NCBI GenBank assembly: GCA_964030785.1
Contig: OZ034978.1
Coordinates: 764,001 to 828,000 of the forward strand
DNA: 64,000 nucleotides
Reading direction: 5' to 3'
Source: Siderastrea siderea
Taxonomy: Eukaryota > Cnidaria > Anthozoa > Scleractinia > Rhizangiidae
Shown: positions 24,215 to 38,237 of the stretch, one piece after another
Numbering within the stretch: the stretch's first letter is position 1
Layout: every line of letters begins with the position of its first letter
The notes under the pieces: model-generated
The model's input: the letters and a program-made list of their open reading frames with translations, nothing else
Told to the model about the DNA's origin: nothing
Database searches by the model: none
Program-made: the position numbers and the translations under genes

Positions 24215-25343
24215 TTGAAAAACTCATAGTAGACAGAATTCGTTATGGGTCTCTGATAGCTAATAGTAAGATAACGTATTAGAGACATGGAAATCAACAT
24301 GAAACACATAGTTTGGTCTTTTGCCTGCAAGTTTTGGGAAAACGAGGTTTGAGTGACTCGTTATCGACAAAATTCGGTCCGTGTCGTAAAGGGGGAAAGC
24401 TTTCAAAATATTCCAAAGACATCAAAGTCATCATGAATCAAGTGATTTGAGCTGTTTCCGGCAGCTATTGAATAAATCCAGTTTTCGAAAGACTAATAAT
24501 GGACAGAATTCGTTATGCTTCGTAGAGAGCAAAAAATCATAAAAATCATGATAAAACCCCTGGTTTGGTCAGTTCCCAATAACTTCTGACCAAACGGGAT
24601 TTGCAATGAGTCGTTAGGGATGCCTTTCGGTTTGTGTCGTACACTACTGTTAAGGCTTGCAAAATATGCCACGGATATGGAAGTCATCATGAGAGAAGTG
24701 ATTTGAGCTTTTTCCAGCAACTTTTAATTTTAAATAAATGCAGTTTTCGAAAAACTCATAATGGACAGAAATCGTTACGCGTCGTGGAGAGCTAAAACTG
24801 AATGTCCTACAGACGTAAGCTAAAGCTGAGAGAATGTAGTAAAGATATGAACATGATCATAAAAAGCCTGGTTTGGTCAGTTGCCAACAGCTTTTGACAA
24901 AAGGAGATTTGCAGTCACTCGTTATGGACTAAAGTCGATCCGTGTCCTTAAGCAAAGCTTTCAGAATATGGCACAGACATTAAATTCATCATGAAAGAAG
25001 TGATTTGAGCTGTTTTGGTCAACTATAGAATAAATCCAGTTTCCGAAAGACCCATAATGAACAGAAATCGTTATGCGTTGTAAGAAGCTAATACTAAGAG
25101 AATGTTCGACACACATGGAAATCATCATAAAACACCTAGTGAGGTCTTTTCCCAGTAAGTTTTGACAAAACGAAATTTCAGTAACAAGTTATGGACAAAA
25201 GGCAATCCGTGTCGCACATGGCTGAATCTTGCAGAATATGAAACAGACAAAAAAGTGATCATGAAACAGATTATTTAAGCTGTTTCCGCGAACTATTGAA
25301 AAATGCAGTTTTCGAAAGGCCTATAATGGACAGTAATATGCCT
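24215..25343 (+). repeat. Forward satellite block, ~4.2 monomers
   Basis: 1129 bp, partner 38,917-40,046. Diagnostic differences shared by the pair are GAGAGCAAAAAATCAT near 24,530 and the duplicated TTTAATTTTAAATAAATG near 24,725. Confidence 0.88.
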
Positions 25344-25839
25344 GTGACATATTCTCAAAGCTTTAGCCCTTTACGACACGGACGGAATTTTTTCCATAAC
25401 GACTCACTGTAATCTCGTTTTCCCAAAACTTGCTGGCAGAAGAACAAACCATCGGTTTCTGGTGATACCCATGTCTCTAGTACATTCGCTACGATTTAGC
25501 TCTCCACGAGACATAACAAATTCTGGCCATTATGAGTCTTTCGAAAACTAGAGTTATTCTATAGTTTCTGGAAACAGCTAAGATCACTTGCTTCATGATG
25601 ACTTCAATGTCTGTGGCATATTCTGAAACTTTAGCTCTCTTACCACACAGACTGAATTTTGTCCTTCACGAGTCACTAAAATCTTGTTTTGTTAAAACTT
25701 GCTGAAAAAAGGCGTTACCTGGTGTTTTATGATGATTTCCATCTCTGTAGTACATTCTCTTAGTTTTAGCTCTCTACTACACATAACGAATTCTGTCCAG
25801 TATGAGTCTTTCGAAAACTGCATTTATTCAAAAGTTGCC
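25344..25839 (-). repeat. Inverted block alpha-8
   Basis: The opening hairpin at 25,335-25,353 carries GACATATT (one mismatch), a subtype shared with alpha-10, -11, -13 and -14. Confidence 0.88.
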
Positions 25840-26881
25840 GTGGTAGAGAGCTAAACCTGAGAGAATGCCCTACAGACATAAAAATCATGATAAAACACAT
25901 GGTTTACTCGATTCCCAACAACTTCTGACAAAACGACTTTTGCAATGACCCGTTAGCGACGTATTTCGGTTTGAGTCGTACACTGTTAAAGCTTGCAGAA
26001 TATGCATGGATATGGAAGTCATCGTGAGAGAAGTGATTTGAGCTGTTTCCTGCAACTTTTGAATCAATGCTGTTTTTGAAAGACTCATAATGGCCAGAAT
26101 TGGTTATTCGTGGTAGAGAGGTAAGGCTGAGAGAATGTCCTACAGACATGGAAAACATAAGAAGACAGTTTGCTCTTTTTCCGGAAAGTTTTGAAATAAC
26201 GAGATTTCAGTGACTCGTTATGGACAAAATTCAGTCCGTGTCGTAAAGGGCTAACGCTTGCAGAATATGGCACAGACACCGAAGTTATGATGAAAGAAGT
26301 GATTTGAACTGTTTCCTGCAGCTATTGAATAAATCCTGTTTTTGAAAGACTCATAGTGGCGAGAATTCCTTAAGCGTCGTGGAGAGCTGGTCACTTCCCA
26401 ACAACTTTTGACCAATAAATCCTGTTTTCGAAAGACATAATGGAGAGAATTCGCTATGCGTCGTAGAGAGCTAAAACAAGGAGAATCTACTGCAGAGATG
26501 GAAATCTTCATAAAACATCTGGCAAGTACTTTTGCCAGCAAGTTTTAAAAAAAATGAGACTTTAGCGACTTGTTATGGCCAAATACGGTCTGTGTCGTAA
26601 AGGGCTAAGGTTGCAGAATGTGCCACAGACATCGAAGTCATGATGAGGGAAATTATTTTAGCTGTTTCCAGGAACTATAGAATAAATTCAGTTTTAGAAA
26701 GACTCATAATGGACAGAACTCCTTATGCATCGTAAAGAGCTAAAACTGAGAATGTCCTACAGACATAAAAATCATGATCAAACACCTTTCATTTCGACTC
26801 TCAAGAACTTCTGAGAAAACGATATTTGCAGTGACCCGTTATGGACGTATTTCGGTTTGTGTCGTACACTGTTAAACCTTG
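25840..26881 (+). repeat. Forward satellite block, ~3.9 monomers, single-copy state of the 106-bp unit
   Basis: At about 26,318-26,424 the segment TCCTGCAGC...GACCAATAAA occurs once. This is the state before the duplication seen at 661, 48,220, 51,288, 56,141 and 60,931. Confidence 0.88.
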
Positions 26882-27230
26882 GAAAACTGGATTTTTCAAA
26901 GGTTCTCGGGAAAAACTCAGATCACGCGGTTGATGATGACTTCGATGACTATTAGATATTTTGAAACTTTAGCCCTGTACGACAGAGACCGAATTTTTTC
27001 CTTAACAAGTCACTAAAATCTCGTTTTGTCAAAACCTGCAGAGAAGAGGCTTTCCCAGGTTTTTTATGATTATTTTCATCTCTGTAGTACATTCTCTCAG
27101 TTTTAGCTCTCTACGACCCATAACGAATTCTGTCCAAGATGAGTCTTTCGTAAACTACATTTATTCAAAAGTTGCCGGAAAGAGCTCAAATGACTTATCT
27201 CATGATGACTTCGATATCCGTGGCATATTC
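26882..27230 (-). repeat. Inverted block beta-6
   Basis: Full-length beta of the subtype with CTACGACCCATAACG, also found in beta-9, -11, -12 and -13. Confidence 0.9.
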
Positions 27231-30200
27231 TTGAAAAAACTCATAATAGACAGAATTCGTTATGGGTCTCTGATAGCTAATACTAAGATAACGTATTACA
27301 GACATGGAAATCATCATGAAACACCTAGGTTTGTCTTTTGCCGGCATGTTTTGGGAAATCGAGGTTTGAGTGACTCGTTATCGACAAAATTCGGTCCGTG
27401 TCGTAAAGGGCCAAAGCTTTCAAAATATTCCAAAGACATCAAAGTCATCATCAATCAAGTGATTTGAGCTGTTTTCGGCAACTATTGAATAAATCCAGTT
27501 TTCGAACGACTAATAATGGACAGAATTCGTTATGCTTCGTAGAGAGCTAAGACTGAGAGAATGCCCTACAGACATAAAAATCATGCTAAAACTCCTGGTT
27601 TGCTCAGTTCCCAAACACTTCTGACCAAACGGGATTTGCAGCGAGTCGTCAGGGATGCATTTCGGTTTGTGTCGTACACTGTTAATGCTTGCAAAATATG
27701 CCACGGATATGGAAGTCATCATGAGAGAAGTGATTTGAGCTTTTTCCAGCAACTTTTAAATAAATGCAGTTTTCGAAAAACTCATAATGGACAGAAACCG
27801 TTATGTGTCGTGGAGCGCTAAAACTGAATGTCCTACAGACTTAAGCTAAAGCTGAGAGAATGTAGTAAAGATATGGAAATCATCATAAAAAGCCTAATTT
27901 GGTCAGTTCCCAACAATTTCTGGCAAAAGGACTATGGACTAAATTCGGTCCGTGTCCTAAAGGGCCAAGGCTTTGAGAATATGAGACAGGCATTACAGTC
28001 GTCATGAAAGAAGTCATTTGAGCTGTTTCCGTCAACTATGGAATAAAGCCAGTTTTCGAGAGTCTCATGATGGAGAGAATTCGTTATGCGTAGTGGAGAG
28101 CTAAAACTGAAACAATGTCCTACAGACATGACAATCAGGATAAAACACCTGGTTTGGTCAGTTTCCAAAATGATCTGACAAAACGAGATCTGCAGTGACT
28201 CGGTAGGGACGTATGTGGGTTTGTGTCGTACAGGGGTTAAAGGTTGCAGAACATCCCACAGACATCGAAGTCATCATGAAACTAGTGATTTAAGTTTCTT
28301 CCCGAAACTATTTCTAAAATGCAGTTTTCGAATGACTCATAATGGACAGAATTCCTTTTGGGTCGCAGAGAGCTAAAACAGACATGGAAATCATCAAGAA
28401 ACAGCTGGTAAGGTCTTTTGCCAAAGAGTTCTGACAAAAAGAGATTTGCTGTGACTCGTTATTGACTAAAACCTTTCAGAATGTGCCACAGACATTAAAT
28501 TCATCATGAAAGAAGTGATTTGAACTGTTACCGTCAACTATAGAATAAATCCGGTTTTCGAACGATTCATAATGGACAGAATTCGTTATGCGTCGTAAGG
28601 AGCTAATACTAAGAGAACGTACAACAGACATGGAAATCATCATAAAACACCTAGTGAGGTCTTTTTCCAGCAAGTTTTGAGCTGTTTCCGTCAGCTATGG
28701 AATAAAGCCAGTTTTCGAGTCTCTTGATGGAGAGAATTCGTTATGCGTACTGGAGAGCTAAGACTGAAACAATGTCCTACAGACATAATAATCGGGATAA
28801 AACACCTGGTCTGGTCAGTTTCCAAAAAGTTCTGAAAAAACGAGATCTGCAGTGACTCGGTAGGGACATAATTCGGTTTGTGTCGTACAGGGGTTAAAGG
28901 TTGCAGAACATCCCACAGACATCGAAGTCATCATGACACTAGTGATTTAAGTTTCTTCCGGAAACTATTTCTAAAATGCAGTTTTCGAATGACTCATAAT
29001 GGACAGAATTCCTTTTGGGTCGTAGAGAGCTAAAACTAAGAGAATTGTACTAGAGACATGGAAATCATCAAAAAACAGCTGGTAAGGTCTTTTGCCAGGG
29101 AGTTCTGACAAAAAGAGATTTCCTTTGACTCGTTATTGACTAAATTCGGTCCGTGTCCTAAAGGGCCAAAACTTTAAGAATGTGCCACAGACATTAAATT
29201 CATCATGAAAGAAGTGATTTGAACTGTTACCGTCAACTATAGAATAAATGCGGTTTTCGAACGACCCAAAATGGACAGAATTCGTTATGCGTCGTAAAGA
29301 GCTAATACTCAGAGAATGTTCTACAGACATGGAAATCATCATAAAACACCTGGTAAGGTCTTTTCTCAGCAAGTTTTGACAACACGAAATTTCAGTAACA
29401 AGTTATGGACAAAAGGTAATCCGTGTCATACATGGCGGAAACTTGCAGAGTATGAAACAGACAACAAAGTCATTATGAAAGAGAAGATTTAAGCTGTTTT
29501 CCGGAACTATTCAAAAATGCAGTTTTCGAGACGATCATAATGGCCAATATTACTTAAGCGTGGTAGAAAGCTAAGGCTGAGAGAATGTCCTATAGATATG
29601 GAGAACATCATAAAAAAGGCGGTTTGGTCTTTTTCCAGCAAGTTTTGACAAAATCAGATTTCAGTGACTCGTTATGGACAAAATTCTTTCTGGAGCTCAC
29701 AAAATGTGCCACAGACATTGAAATTAGCATTAAACAAGTGATTTGAGCTGTTTTCGGAAACTATTGAATAAATGCAATTTTCGAAAGACATAATAAACAG
29801 AATTTGGTGTGTGTCGTAGAGAACTAAAGCTAAGAGAATGTACTAAAGATATGGAAATCATCATAAAAAGCCTAATTTGGTCAGTTCCCAACAACGTCTG
29901 GCAAAAGGAATATGGACTAAATTCGGTCCGTGTCCTAAAGGGCCAAGGCTTTGAGAATATGAGACAGGCATTACAGTCGTCATGAAAGAAGTCATTTGAG
30001 CTGTTTCCGTCAACTATGGAATAAAGCCAGTTTTCGAGATTCTCATGATGGAGAGAATTCGCTATGCGTAGTGGAGAGCTAAGACTGAAACAATGTCCTA
30101 CAGACATGACAATCAGGATAAAACACCTGGTTTGGTCAGTTTCCAAAATGATCTGACAAAACGAGATCTGCAGTGACTCGCTAGGGACGTAATTGGGTTT

Positions 30201-31380
30201 GTGTCGTACAGGGGTTAAAGGTTGCAGAACATCCCACAGACATCGAAGTCATCATGAAACTAGTGATTTAAGTTTCTTCCGGAAACTATTTCTAAAATGC
30301 AGTTTTCGAAAGACTCATAATGGAAAGAATTCCTTTTGGGTCGTAGAGAGCTAAGACTAAGAGAATTGTACTACAGACATGGAAATCATTAAGAAACAGC
30401 AGGTAAGGTCTTTTGCCAGGGAGTTCTGACAAAAAGAGATTTGCTGTGACTCGTTATTGACTAACATCTTTCAGAATGTGCCACAGACATTAAAGTCATC
30501 ATGAAAGAAGTGATTTGAACTGTTACCGTCAACTATAGAATAAATCCGGTTTTCGAACGATTCATAATGGACAGAATTCGTTATGCGTCGTAAGGAGCTA
30601 ATACTCAGAGAACGTACAACAGACATGGAAATCATCATAAGACACCTGGTAAGGTCTTTTGCCAGGGAGTTCTGACAAAAGGGATTTGCTGTGACTCGTT
30701 ATTGACTAAATTTGGTCCGTGTCCTAAAGGGCCAAAGCTTTGAGAATATGCCACACGCATTACAGTCATCATGAAAGAAGTCATTTCAGCTGTTTCCGTC
30801 AGCTATGGAATAAAGCCAGTTTTCGAGTCTCTTGATGGAGAAAATCCGTTATGCGTACTGGAGAGCTAAGACTAAAACAATTTCCTACAGACATAATAAT
30901 CAGGATAAAACACCTGGACTGGTCAGTTTCCCAAAAGTTCTGAAGAAACAAGATCTGCAGTGACTCGGTAGGGACATAATTCGGTTTGTGTCGTACAGGG
31001 GTTAAAGGTTGCAGAACATTCCACAGACATGGAAGACATCATGAAACAAGCGATTTAAGTTTCTTCCGGAAACTATTTCTAAAATGCAGTTTTCGAATGA
31101 CTCATAATGGACAGAGAGAGACATAGAGACATGGAAATCATCAAAAAACAGCTGGTAAGGTCTTTTGCCAGGGAGTTCTGACAAAAACAGATTTGCTGTG
31201 ACTCGTTATTGACTAAATTCGGTCCGTGTCCTAAAGGGCCAAACCTTTAAGAATGTGCCACAGACATTAAATTCATCATGAAAGAAGTGAATTGAACTGT
31301 TACCGTCAACTATAGAATAAATGCGGTTTTCGAACGACCCAAAATGGACAGAATTCGTTATGCGTCGTAAAGAGCTAATA
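27231..31380 (+). repeat. Longest forward satellite block, ~15 monomers, several deletions
   Basis: No inversion for more than 4.1 kb. It contains a roughly half-monomer loss at about 28,680, where AGCAAGTTTTGA joins GCTGTTTCCGTC, a 20-bp loss at 28,377 (GCTAAAACAGACATGG) and a rearranged A half at 31,115-31,130 (GACAGAGAGAGACATAGAG). It ends at a chimeric junction at 31,380, where the second 10.7-kb duplication begins. Confidence 0.88.
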
Positions 31381-32213
31381 TTTCGGTTTGAGTCGTACAC
31401 TGTTAAAGCTTGCAGAATATGCCACGGATATGGAATTCATCGTGAGACAAGTGATTTGAGCTGTTTCCTGCAACTTTTGAAACAATGCAGTTTTTGAAAG
31501 ACTGATAATGGCCAGAATTGGTTATTCGTGGTAGAGAGCTAAGGCTGAGAGAATGTCCTACAGACATTGAAAACATAAGAAGGCAGTTTGCTCTTTTTCC
31601 CGAAAGTTTTGACAAAACGAGATTTCAGTGACTCGTTATGGACAAAATTCAGTCCGTGTCGTAAAGGGCTAAAACTTGCAGAATATGGCACAGACACCGA
31701 AGTTATGATGAAAGAGGTGATTTGAACTGTTTCCTGCAGCTATTGAGTAAATCCTGTTTTCGAAAGACATAATGGAGAGAATTTGCTATGAGTCGTATAG
31801 AGCTAAAACAAGGAGAATCTACTGCAGAGATGGAAATCTTCATAAAACACCTGGTAATTACTTTTGCCAGCAAGTTTTAAAAAAATGAGACTTTAGCGAC
31901 TCGTTATGGACAAAATACGGTCTGTGTCGTAAGGGGCTAAAGTTGCAGAATGTGCCACAGACATCGAAGTCATGATGAGGGAAATCATTTTAGCTGTTTC
32001 CAGGAACTATAGAATAAATTCAGTTTTAGAAAGACTCATAATGGACAGAACTCCTTATGCATCTTAAAGAGCTAAAACTGAGAATGTCCTACAGACATAA
32101 AAATCATGATAAAATACCTTTCTTTTCGATTCTCAAGAACTTCGGACAAAACGATATTTGCAGTGACCCGTTATGGACGTATTTCGGTTTGTGTCGTACA
32201 CTGTTAAAGCTTG
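31381..32213 (+). repeat. Forward satellite, start of duplicated segment (copy of 16,763 onward)
   Basis: An A half breaks off at GAGCTAATA and continues as TTTCGGTTTGAGTCG from the B half of another monomer. From here the sequence follows 16,763 (and 6,219). Confidence 0.88.
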
Positions 32214-32560
32214 GAAAACTGGATTTTTCAATAATTCGCGGGAACAACTCAGATCACTTGGTTGATGATGACTTCGATGACTGTTAGATATTTTGAAACC
32301 TTAGCCCTTTACGACAGACCGAATTTTCTCCTTCACAAGTCACTAAAATCTCGTTTTGTCAAAACTTGCAGGGAAGAGGCCTTCCCAGGTGTTTTATGAT
32401 TATTTTCATCTCTGTAGTACATTCTCTCAGTTTTAGCTCTCTACGACGGATAACGAATTCTGTCCAACATGAGTCTTTCGTAAACTGCATTTATTCAAAA
32501 GTTGCCGGAAAGAGCTCAAATGACTTATCTCATGTTGACTTCAATATCCGTGGCATATTC
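32214..32560 (-). repeat. Inverted block beta-7
   Basis: 347 bp. It matches beta-2 at CTCTTAATAGACAG just downstream, where beta-4 has CTCACAATAG. Confidence 0.9.
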
Positions 32561-35548
32561 TTGAATAAACTCTTAATAGACAGAATTCGTTATGGGTCTC
32601 TGATAGCTAAAACTAAGATAACGTATTACAGACATGGAAATCATCATGAAACACCTAGTTTTGTCTTTTGCCGGCATGTTTTGGGAAAACGAGGTTTTAG
32701 TGACTCGTTATCGACAAAATTCGGTCCGTGTCGTAAAGGGCGAAAGCTTTCAAAATATTCCAAAGACATCAAAGTCATCATGAATCAAGTGATTTGAGCT
32801 GTTTCCGGCAACTATTGAATAAATCCACTTTGCGAACGACTAATAATGGACAGAATTCGTTATGCTTCGTAGAGAGCTAAGACTGAGAGAATGCCCTACA
32901 GACATAAAAATCATGATAAAACTCCTGGTTTGCTCAGTTCCCAACAACTTCTGACAAAACGGGATTAGGAGCGAGTCGTTAGGGATGAATTTCGTTTTGT
33001 GTCGTACACTGTTAAAGCTTGCAAAATATGCCACGGATATGGAAGTCATCATGAGAGAAGTGATTTGAGCTTTTTCCAGCAACTTTTAAATAAATGCAGT
33101 TTTCGAAAAATTCATAATGGAAAGAAAACGTTATGTGTCGTGGAGCGCTAAAACTGAATGTCCTACAGACTTAAGCTAAAGCTGAGAGAATGTAGTAAAG
33201 ATATGGAAATCATCATAAAAAGCCTAATTTGGTCAGTTCCCAACAACTTCTGGCAAAAGGACTATGGACTAAATTCGGTCCGTGTCCTAAAGGGCCAAGG
33301 CTTTGAGAATATGAGACAGGCATTACAGTCGTTATGAAAGAAGTCATTAGAGCTGTTTCCGTCAACTATGGAAGAAAGCCAGTTTTCGAGAGTCACATGA
33401 TGGAGAGAATTCGTTATGCGTAGTGGAGACCTAAGACTGAAACAATGTGCTACAGACATGACAATCAGGATAAAACACCTGGTTTGGTCAGTTTCCAAAA
33501 TGATCTGACGAAACGAGATCTGCAGTAACTCGGTGGGGACGTAATTGGGTTTGTGTCGTACAGGGGTTAAAGGTTTCAGACCATCCCACAGATATGGAAG
33601 TCATCATGAAACTAGTGATTTAAGTTTCTTCCGGAAACTATTTCTAAAATGCAGTTTTCGAATGACTCATAATGGACAGAATTCCTTTTGGGTCGTAGAG
33701 AGCTAAAACTAAGAGAATTGTACTAGAGACATGGAAATCATCAACAAACAGCTGGTAAGGTCTTTTGCCAGGGAGTTCTGACAAAAAGAGATTTGCTGTG
33801 ACTCGTTATTGACTAAAATCTTTCAGAATGTGCCACAGACATTAAAGTCATCATGAAAGAAGTGATTTGAACTGTTACCGTCAACTATAGAATAAATCCG
33901 GTTTTCGAACGATTCATATTGGACAGAATTCGTTATGTGTCGTAAAGCGCTAATACTAAGAGAACGTACAACAGACATGGAAATCATCTTAAAACACCTA
34001 GTAAGGTCTTTTCCCATCAAGTTTTGACAAAACGTAATTTCAGTAACAAGTTATGGACAAAAGGCAATCCGTGTCGTAAATTACTGAAACTTGCAGAATA
34101 TAAAGCAGACAACAAAGTCATCATGAAACTGGTGGATTCAGCTGTTTCCGGTAACTATTGAAAAACGCAGTTTTCGAAAGGCTCATAATGGACAGTATTC
34201 GTTATGCTTCGTAAAGAACTAAAACTGAGAGAATGTTCTTCAGTTATGAAAATCATGATAAAACAATTGGTTTGGTGAGTTCCATACAATTTCTGACAAA
34301 ACGAGATTTGCAGTGACTCGTTTTGGTCCGTGTTCTTAAGGGCCAGAGCTTTCAGAATACCGAACAGACATCAAAGTCATCATAAAAGAGGTGATTTGAG
34401 CTGTTTCCGTCAACTATAGAATAAATAAAGTTTTCGAAAGACCCATAATGGACAGAATTTGTTATGCGTCGTAAAGACCCAAAGGCAAGAGAATGTACTA
34501 CCGACATGGAAATCATCATAAAACACTTGGTAAGGTCTTTTGCCAGGGAGTTCTGACAAAAAGGGATTTGCTGTGACTCGTTATTGACTAAATTTGGTCC
34601 GTGTCCTAAAGGGCCAAAGCTTTGAGAATATGCCACACGCATTACAGTCATCATGAAAGAAGTCATTTGAGCTGTTTCCGTCAGCTATGGAATAAAGCCA
34701 GTTTTCGAGAGTCTCTTGATGGAGAGAATTCGTTATGCGTCCTGGAGAGCTAAGACTGAAACAATGTGCTACAGACATAATAATCAGGATAAAACACCTG
34801 GTCTGGTCAGTTTCCAAAAAGTTCTGAAAAAACGAGATCTGCAGTGACTCGGTAGGGACCTAATTCCGTTTGTGTCGTACAGGGGTGAAAGGTTGCAGAA
34901 CATCCCACAGACATGGAAGTCAGCATGAAACAAGCGATTTAAGTTTCTTCCGGAAACTATTTCTAAAATGCAGTTTTCGAGTGACTCATAATGGACAGAA
35001 TTCCTTTTGGGTCGTAGAGAGCTAAAACTAAGAGAATTGTACTAGAGACATGGAAATCATCAAAAAACAGCTGGTAAGGTCTTTTGCCAGGGAGTTCTGA
35101 CAAAAAGAGATTTGCTGTGACTCGTTATTGACTAAATTCGGTCCGTGTCCTAAAGGGCCAAAACTTTAAGAATGTGCCACAGACATTAAATTTATCATGC
35201 AAGAAGTGATTTGAACTGTTACCGTCAACTATAGACTAAATGCGGGTTTCGAACGACCCAAAATGGACAGAATTCGTTATGCGTCATAAAGAGCTAATAC
35301 CAAGAGAACGTACTACAGACATGGAAATCATCATAAAACACCTAGTGAGGTCTTTTCCCAGCAAGTTTTGACAAAGCGTAATTTCAGTAACAAGTTATGG
35401 ACAAAAGGCAATCCGTGTCGTACATGGCTGAATCCTGCAGAATATGAAACAGACAAAAAAGTCATCATGAAACAGATGATTTAAGCTGTTTCCGGGAACT
35501 ATTGAAAATGCAGTTTTCGAAAGCATTATAATGGACAGTAATATGCCT
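32561..35548 (+). repeat. Forward satellite block, ~11 monomers
   Basis: 2988 bp, partner of 17,924-20,911. At several sites (for example GGATTAGGAGCGAG near 32,963) it resembles 7,381-10,359 more closely, suggesting conversion between the three. Confidence 0.88.
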
Positions 35549-36044
35549 GTGTCATATTCTCAAAGCTTTAGCCCTTTACGACACGGACGGAATTTTGTCC
35601 ATAACGACTCACTGTAATCTCGTTTTCCCAAAACTTGCTGGCAGAAGAACAAACCATCGGTTTCTGGTGATACCCATGTCTCTAGTACATTCTCTACGAT
35701 TTAGCTCTCCACGAGACATAACAAATTCTGGCCATTATGAGTCTTTCGAAAACAAGAGTTATTCTATAGTTTCTGGAAACAGCTAAGATCACTTGCTTCA
35801 TGATGACTTCAATGTCCGTGGCATATTCTGCAACTTTAGCTCTCTTACGACACAGACTGAATTTTGTCCTTAACGAGTCACTAAAATCTTGTTATGTTAA
35901 AACGTGCTGCAAAAGGGCGTTACCAGGTGTTTTATGATGATTTCCATCTCTGTAGTACATTCTCTTAGTTTTAGCTCTCTACTGCACATAACGAATTCTG
36001 TCCAGTATGAGTCTTTCGAAAACTGCCTTTATTTAAAAGTTGCC
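35549..36044 (-). repeat. Inverted block alpha-9
   Basis: The hairpin at 35,540-35,558 has GTCATATT, as in alpha-7. It keeps the ~29 bp lost from alpha-7. Confidence 0.9.
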
Positions 36045-37277
36045 GTGGTAGAGAGCTAAACCTGAGAGAATGTCCTACAGACATAAAAATCATGAGAAAA
36101 CACATGGGTTACTCGATTCCCAACAACTTCTGACAAAACAGCTCTTGTAGTGACCCGTTAGAACGTATTTCGGTTTGAGTCGTACACTGTTAAAGCTTGC
36201 AGAATATGCCACAGATATGGAAGTCATCGTGAGAGAAGTGATTTGAGCTGTTTCCTGCAACTTTTGAATCAATGCAGTTTTTGAAAGACTCATAATGGCC
36301 AGAATTGGTTATTCGTGGTAGAGAGCTAAGGCTGAGAGAATGTCCTACAGACGTGGAAAACATAAGAAGCCAGTTTGCTCTTTTTCCGGAAAGTTTTGAC
36401 AAAACGAGCTTTCAGTGACTCGTTGTGGACAAAATTCAGTCGGTGTCGTAAAGGGCTAAGGCCTTGAGAATATGCCACAGACACCGAAGTTATGATGAAA
36501 GAAGTGATTTGAAATGTTTCCGGCAGCTATTGAATAAATCCTGTTTTTGAAAGACTCATAATGGCGAGAATTCCTAAGGCGTCGTGGAGAGCTACAACTG
36601 TGAGAATGTCCTACAGACATAAAAATCGTGATAAAACAACTGGTTTGGTCACTTCCCAACAACTTCTGACCAATGGAGATTTGCGGTGACTCGTTAATGA
36701 TGTAATTCGATTTGTTTCGTACAGAATTAAGGCTTGCAGAATACGCCATTGACATCGAAGTCATCATGAAGCAAGTTATTTGAACTGTTTCCGGCAGCTA
36801 CTTAAGTAAATCCTGTTTTCGAAAGACATATTAAATGGAGAGAATTCGCTATGCGTCGTAGAGAGCTAAAACAAGGAGAATCTACTGCAGAGATGGAAAT
36901 CTTCATAAAACACCTGGTAATTACTTTTCCCAGCAAGTTTTAACAAAATGAGATTTTAACGACTCGTTATGGACAAAATACGGTCTGTGTCGTAAAGGGC
37001 TAAAGTTGCAGAATGTGCCACAGACATCGAAGTCATGATGAGGGAAATTATTTTAGCTGTTTCCAGGAACTATAGAATAAATTCAGTTTTAGAAAGACTC
37101 ATAATGGTCAGAACTCGTTATGTATCGTAAAGAGCTAAAACTGAGAGAACGTCCTACAGACAAAAATCATGACAAAACACCTGGCTTTGTGGATTCTCAA
37201 GAACTTCTGACAAGACGATATTTGCCGTGACCCGTTATGGACGTATTTCGGTTTGTGTCGTACACTGTTAAAACTTG
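36045..37277 (+). repeat. Forward satellite block, ~4.6 monomers
   Basis: Partner of 21,379-22,610, leading into the second insert-bearing beta block. Confidence 0.88.
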
Positions 37278-37401
37278 GAGAACTGGATTTTTCAATAGTT
37301 CTCGGGAACAGCTCAGATCACTTGGTTGATGATGACTTCGATGTCTGTTAGATATTTTGAAACCTTAGCCCTTTACCCCACAGACCGAATTTTGTCCTTA
37401 A
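37278..37401 (-). repeat. Inverted block beta-8, left part, ending in TTAA
   Basis: Ends GAATTTTGTCCTTAA (TTAA 37,398-37,401), the intact target site. Confidence 0.9.
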
Positions 37402-37414
37402 AGGATTCTAGTCA
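37402..37414 (+). repeat. Left terminal inverted repeat, insert copy 2
   Basis: AGGATTCTAGTCA directly after TTAA. Confidence 0.55.
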
Positions 37415-37678
37415 GGGACGCTTTTGTTATTGTTTTCATCTGAAATTTGCGGTTAAATTACTTGTCGAAAGTGACAAAACGTCAACAGTTCAACTGGTAA
37501 AAATATAAATTGTAGCCTGAAGCTGAAATTTGTTCACTTGTTTTTTATTTTAGTGCCAGGAAAACGGCTTTGGATTATTTTGAGCGCATTTTGAAGGCTG
37601 TCCAAAAACCTAGAACTCAAAGAATGTTTGTGTTCGTTAGCTGCCCAGCCTCGCAGCCCACCTACCCAAAAGCAAACT

Positions 37679-37704
37679 ATATTCAGCGAGCGCTCGCGGA
37701 ATAT
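37679..37704. other. 26-bp near-perfect palindrome in insert copy 2
   Basis: Same dyad as at 23,011-23,036 with no change between the copies, around the GCGAGCGCTCGC core. Confidence 0.7.
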
Positions 37705-38237
37705 GATTTACAAGCGAACCTAGAATCATAAAGGTTTGGAATCTTGTTTAATTGGGTATTCTTGACTTTCCCATCACCATAAAAAACAAAAGGCGAATGC
37801 ACGGAGGGCAGAAATTTTTCCAAAACTCACTCGATCACGCCGCTCTGACCACCGCTCCGAACCGCATTGTATTTAGTTTTAATTAGCGCTAGATAAAGCG
37901 AGAACATCTAACATTCCTTTCAAATAGAAGAAACTCTTTTGTTAATAGCTTTTATTTTCTATGTTATCATCGCACAGGATGGATATTCATTTCAATTTTC
38001 AAAATACATGAATTGGCATGAAAACAAAACGTACTGCAGCTAGCTAAGGTGTCGACTGCGGCTAACAGACCTGATTTACAAAGATTCTGTTCGCAAACCA
38101 TTCTTTCTCTTCCTTTTCTGCAATTCCAGAGATTAGTTTATGGAAAAAATCGAAGTGTTGTTCTTAGGCATCGGAGGCGTTGAGGCTGTCGCTTTAGCGT
38201 CGCTACCGGCACTGCAGAGCGAGTCCCGTCGTCACAT

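Larger units (their letters stand above)
16763..27480. repeat. First copy of ~10.7-kb segmental duplication (partner 31,381-42,180)
   Basis: Offset to the partner rises from about 14,618 through 14,637, 14,668 and 14,703 as small indels accumulate. Both copies carry the non-satellite insert at the same satellite position. The match ends near 27,480, where the partner continues CATAATGGACAG into a different A subtype. Confidence 0.9.
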
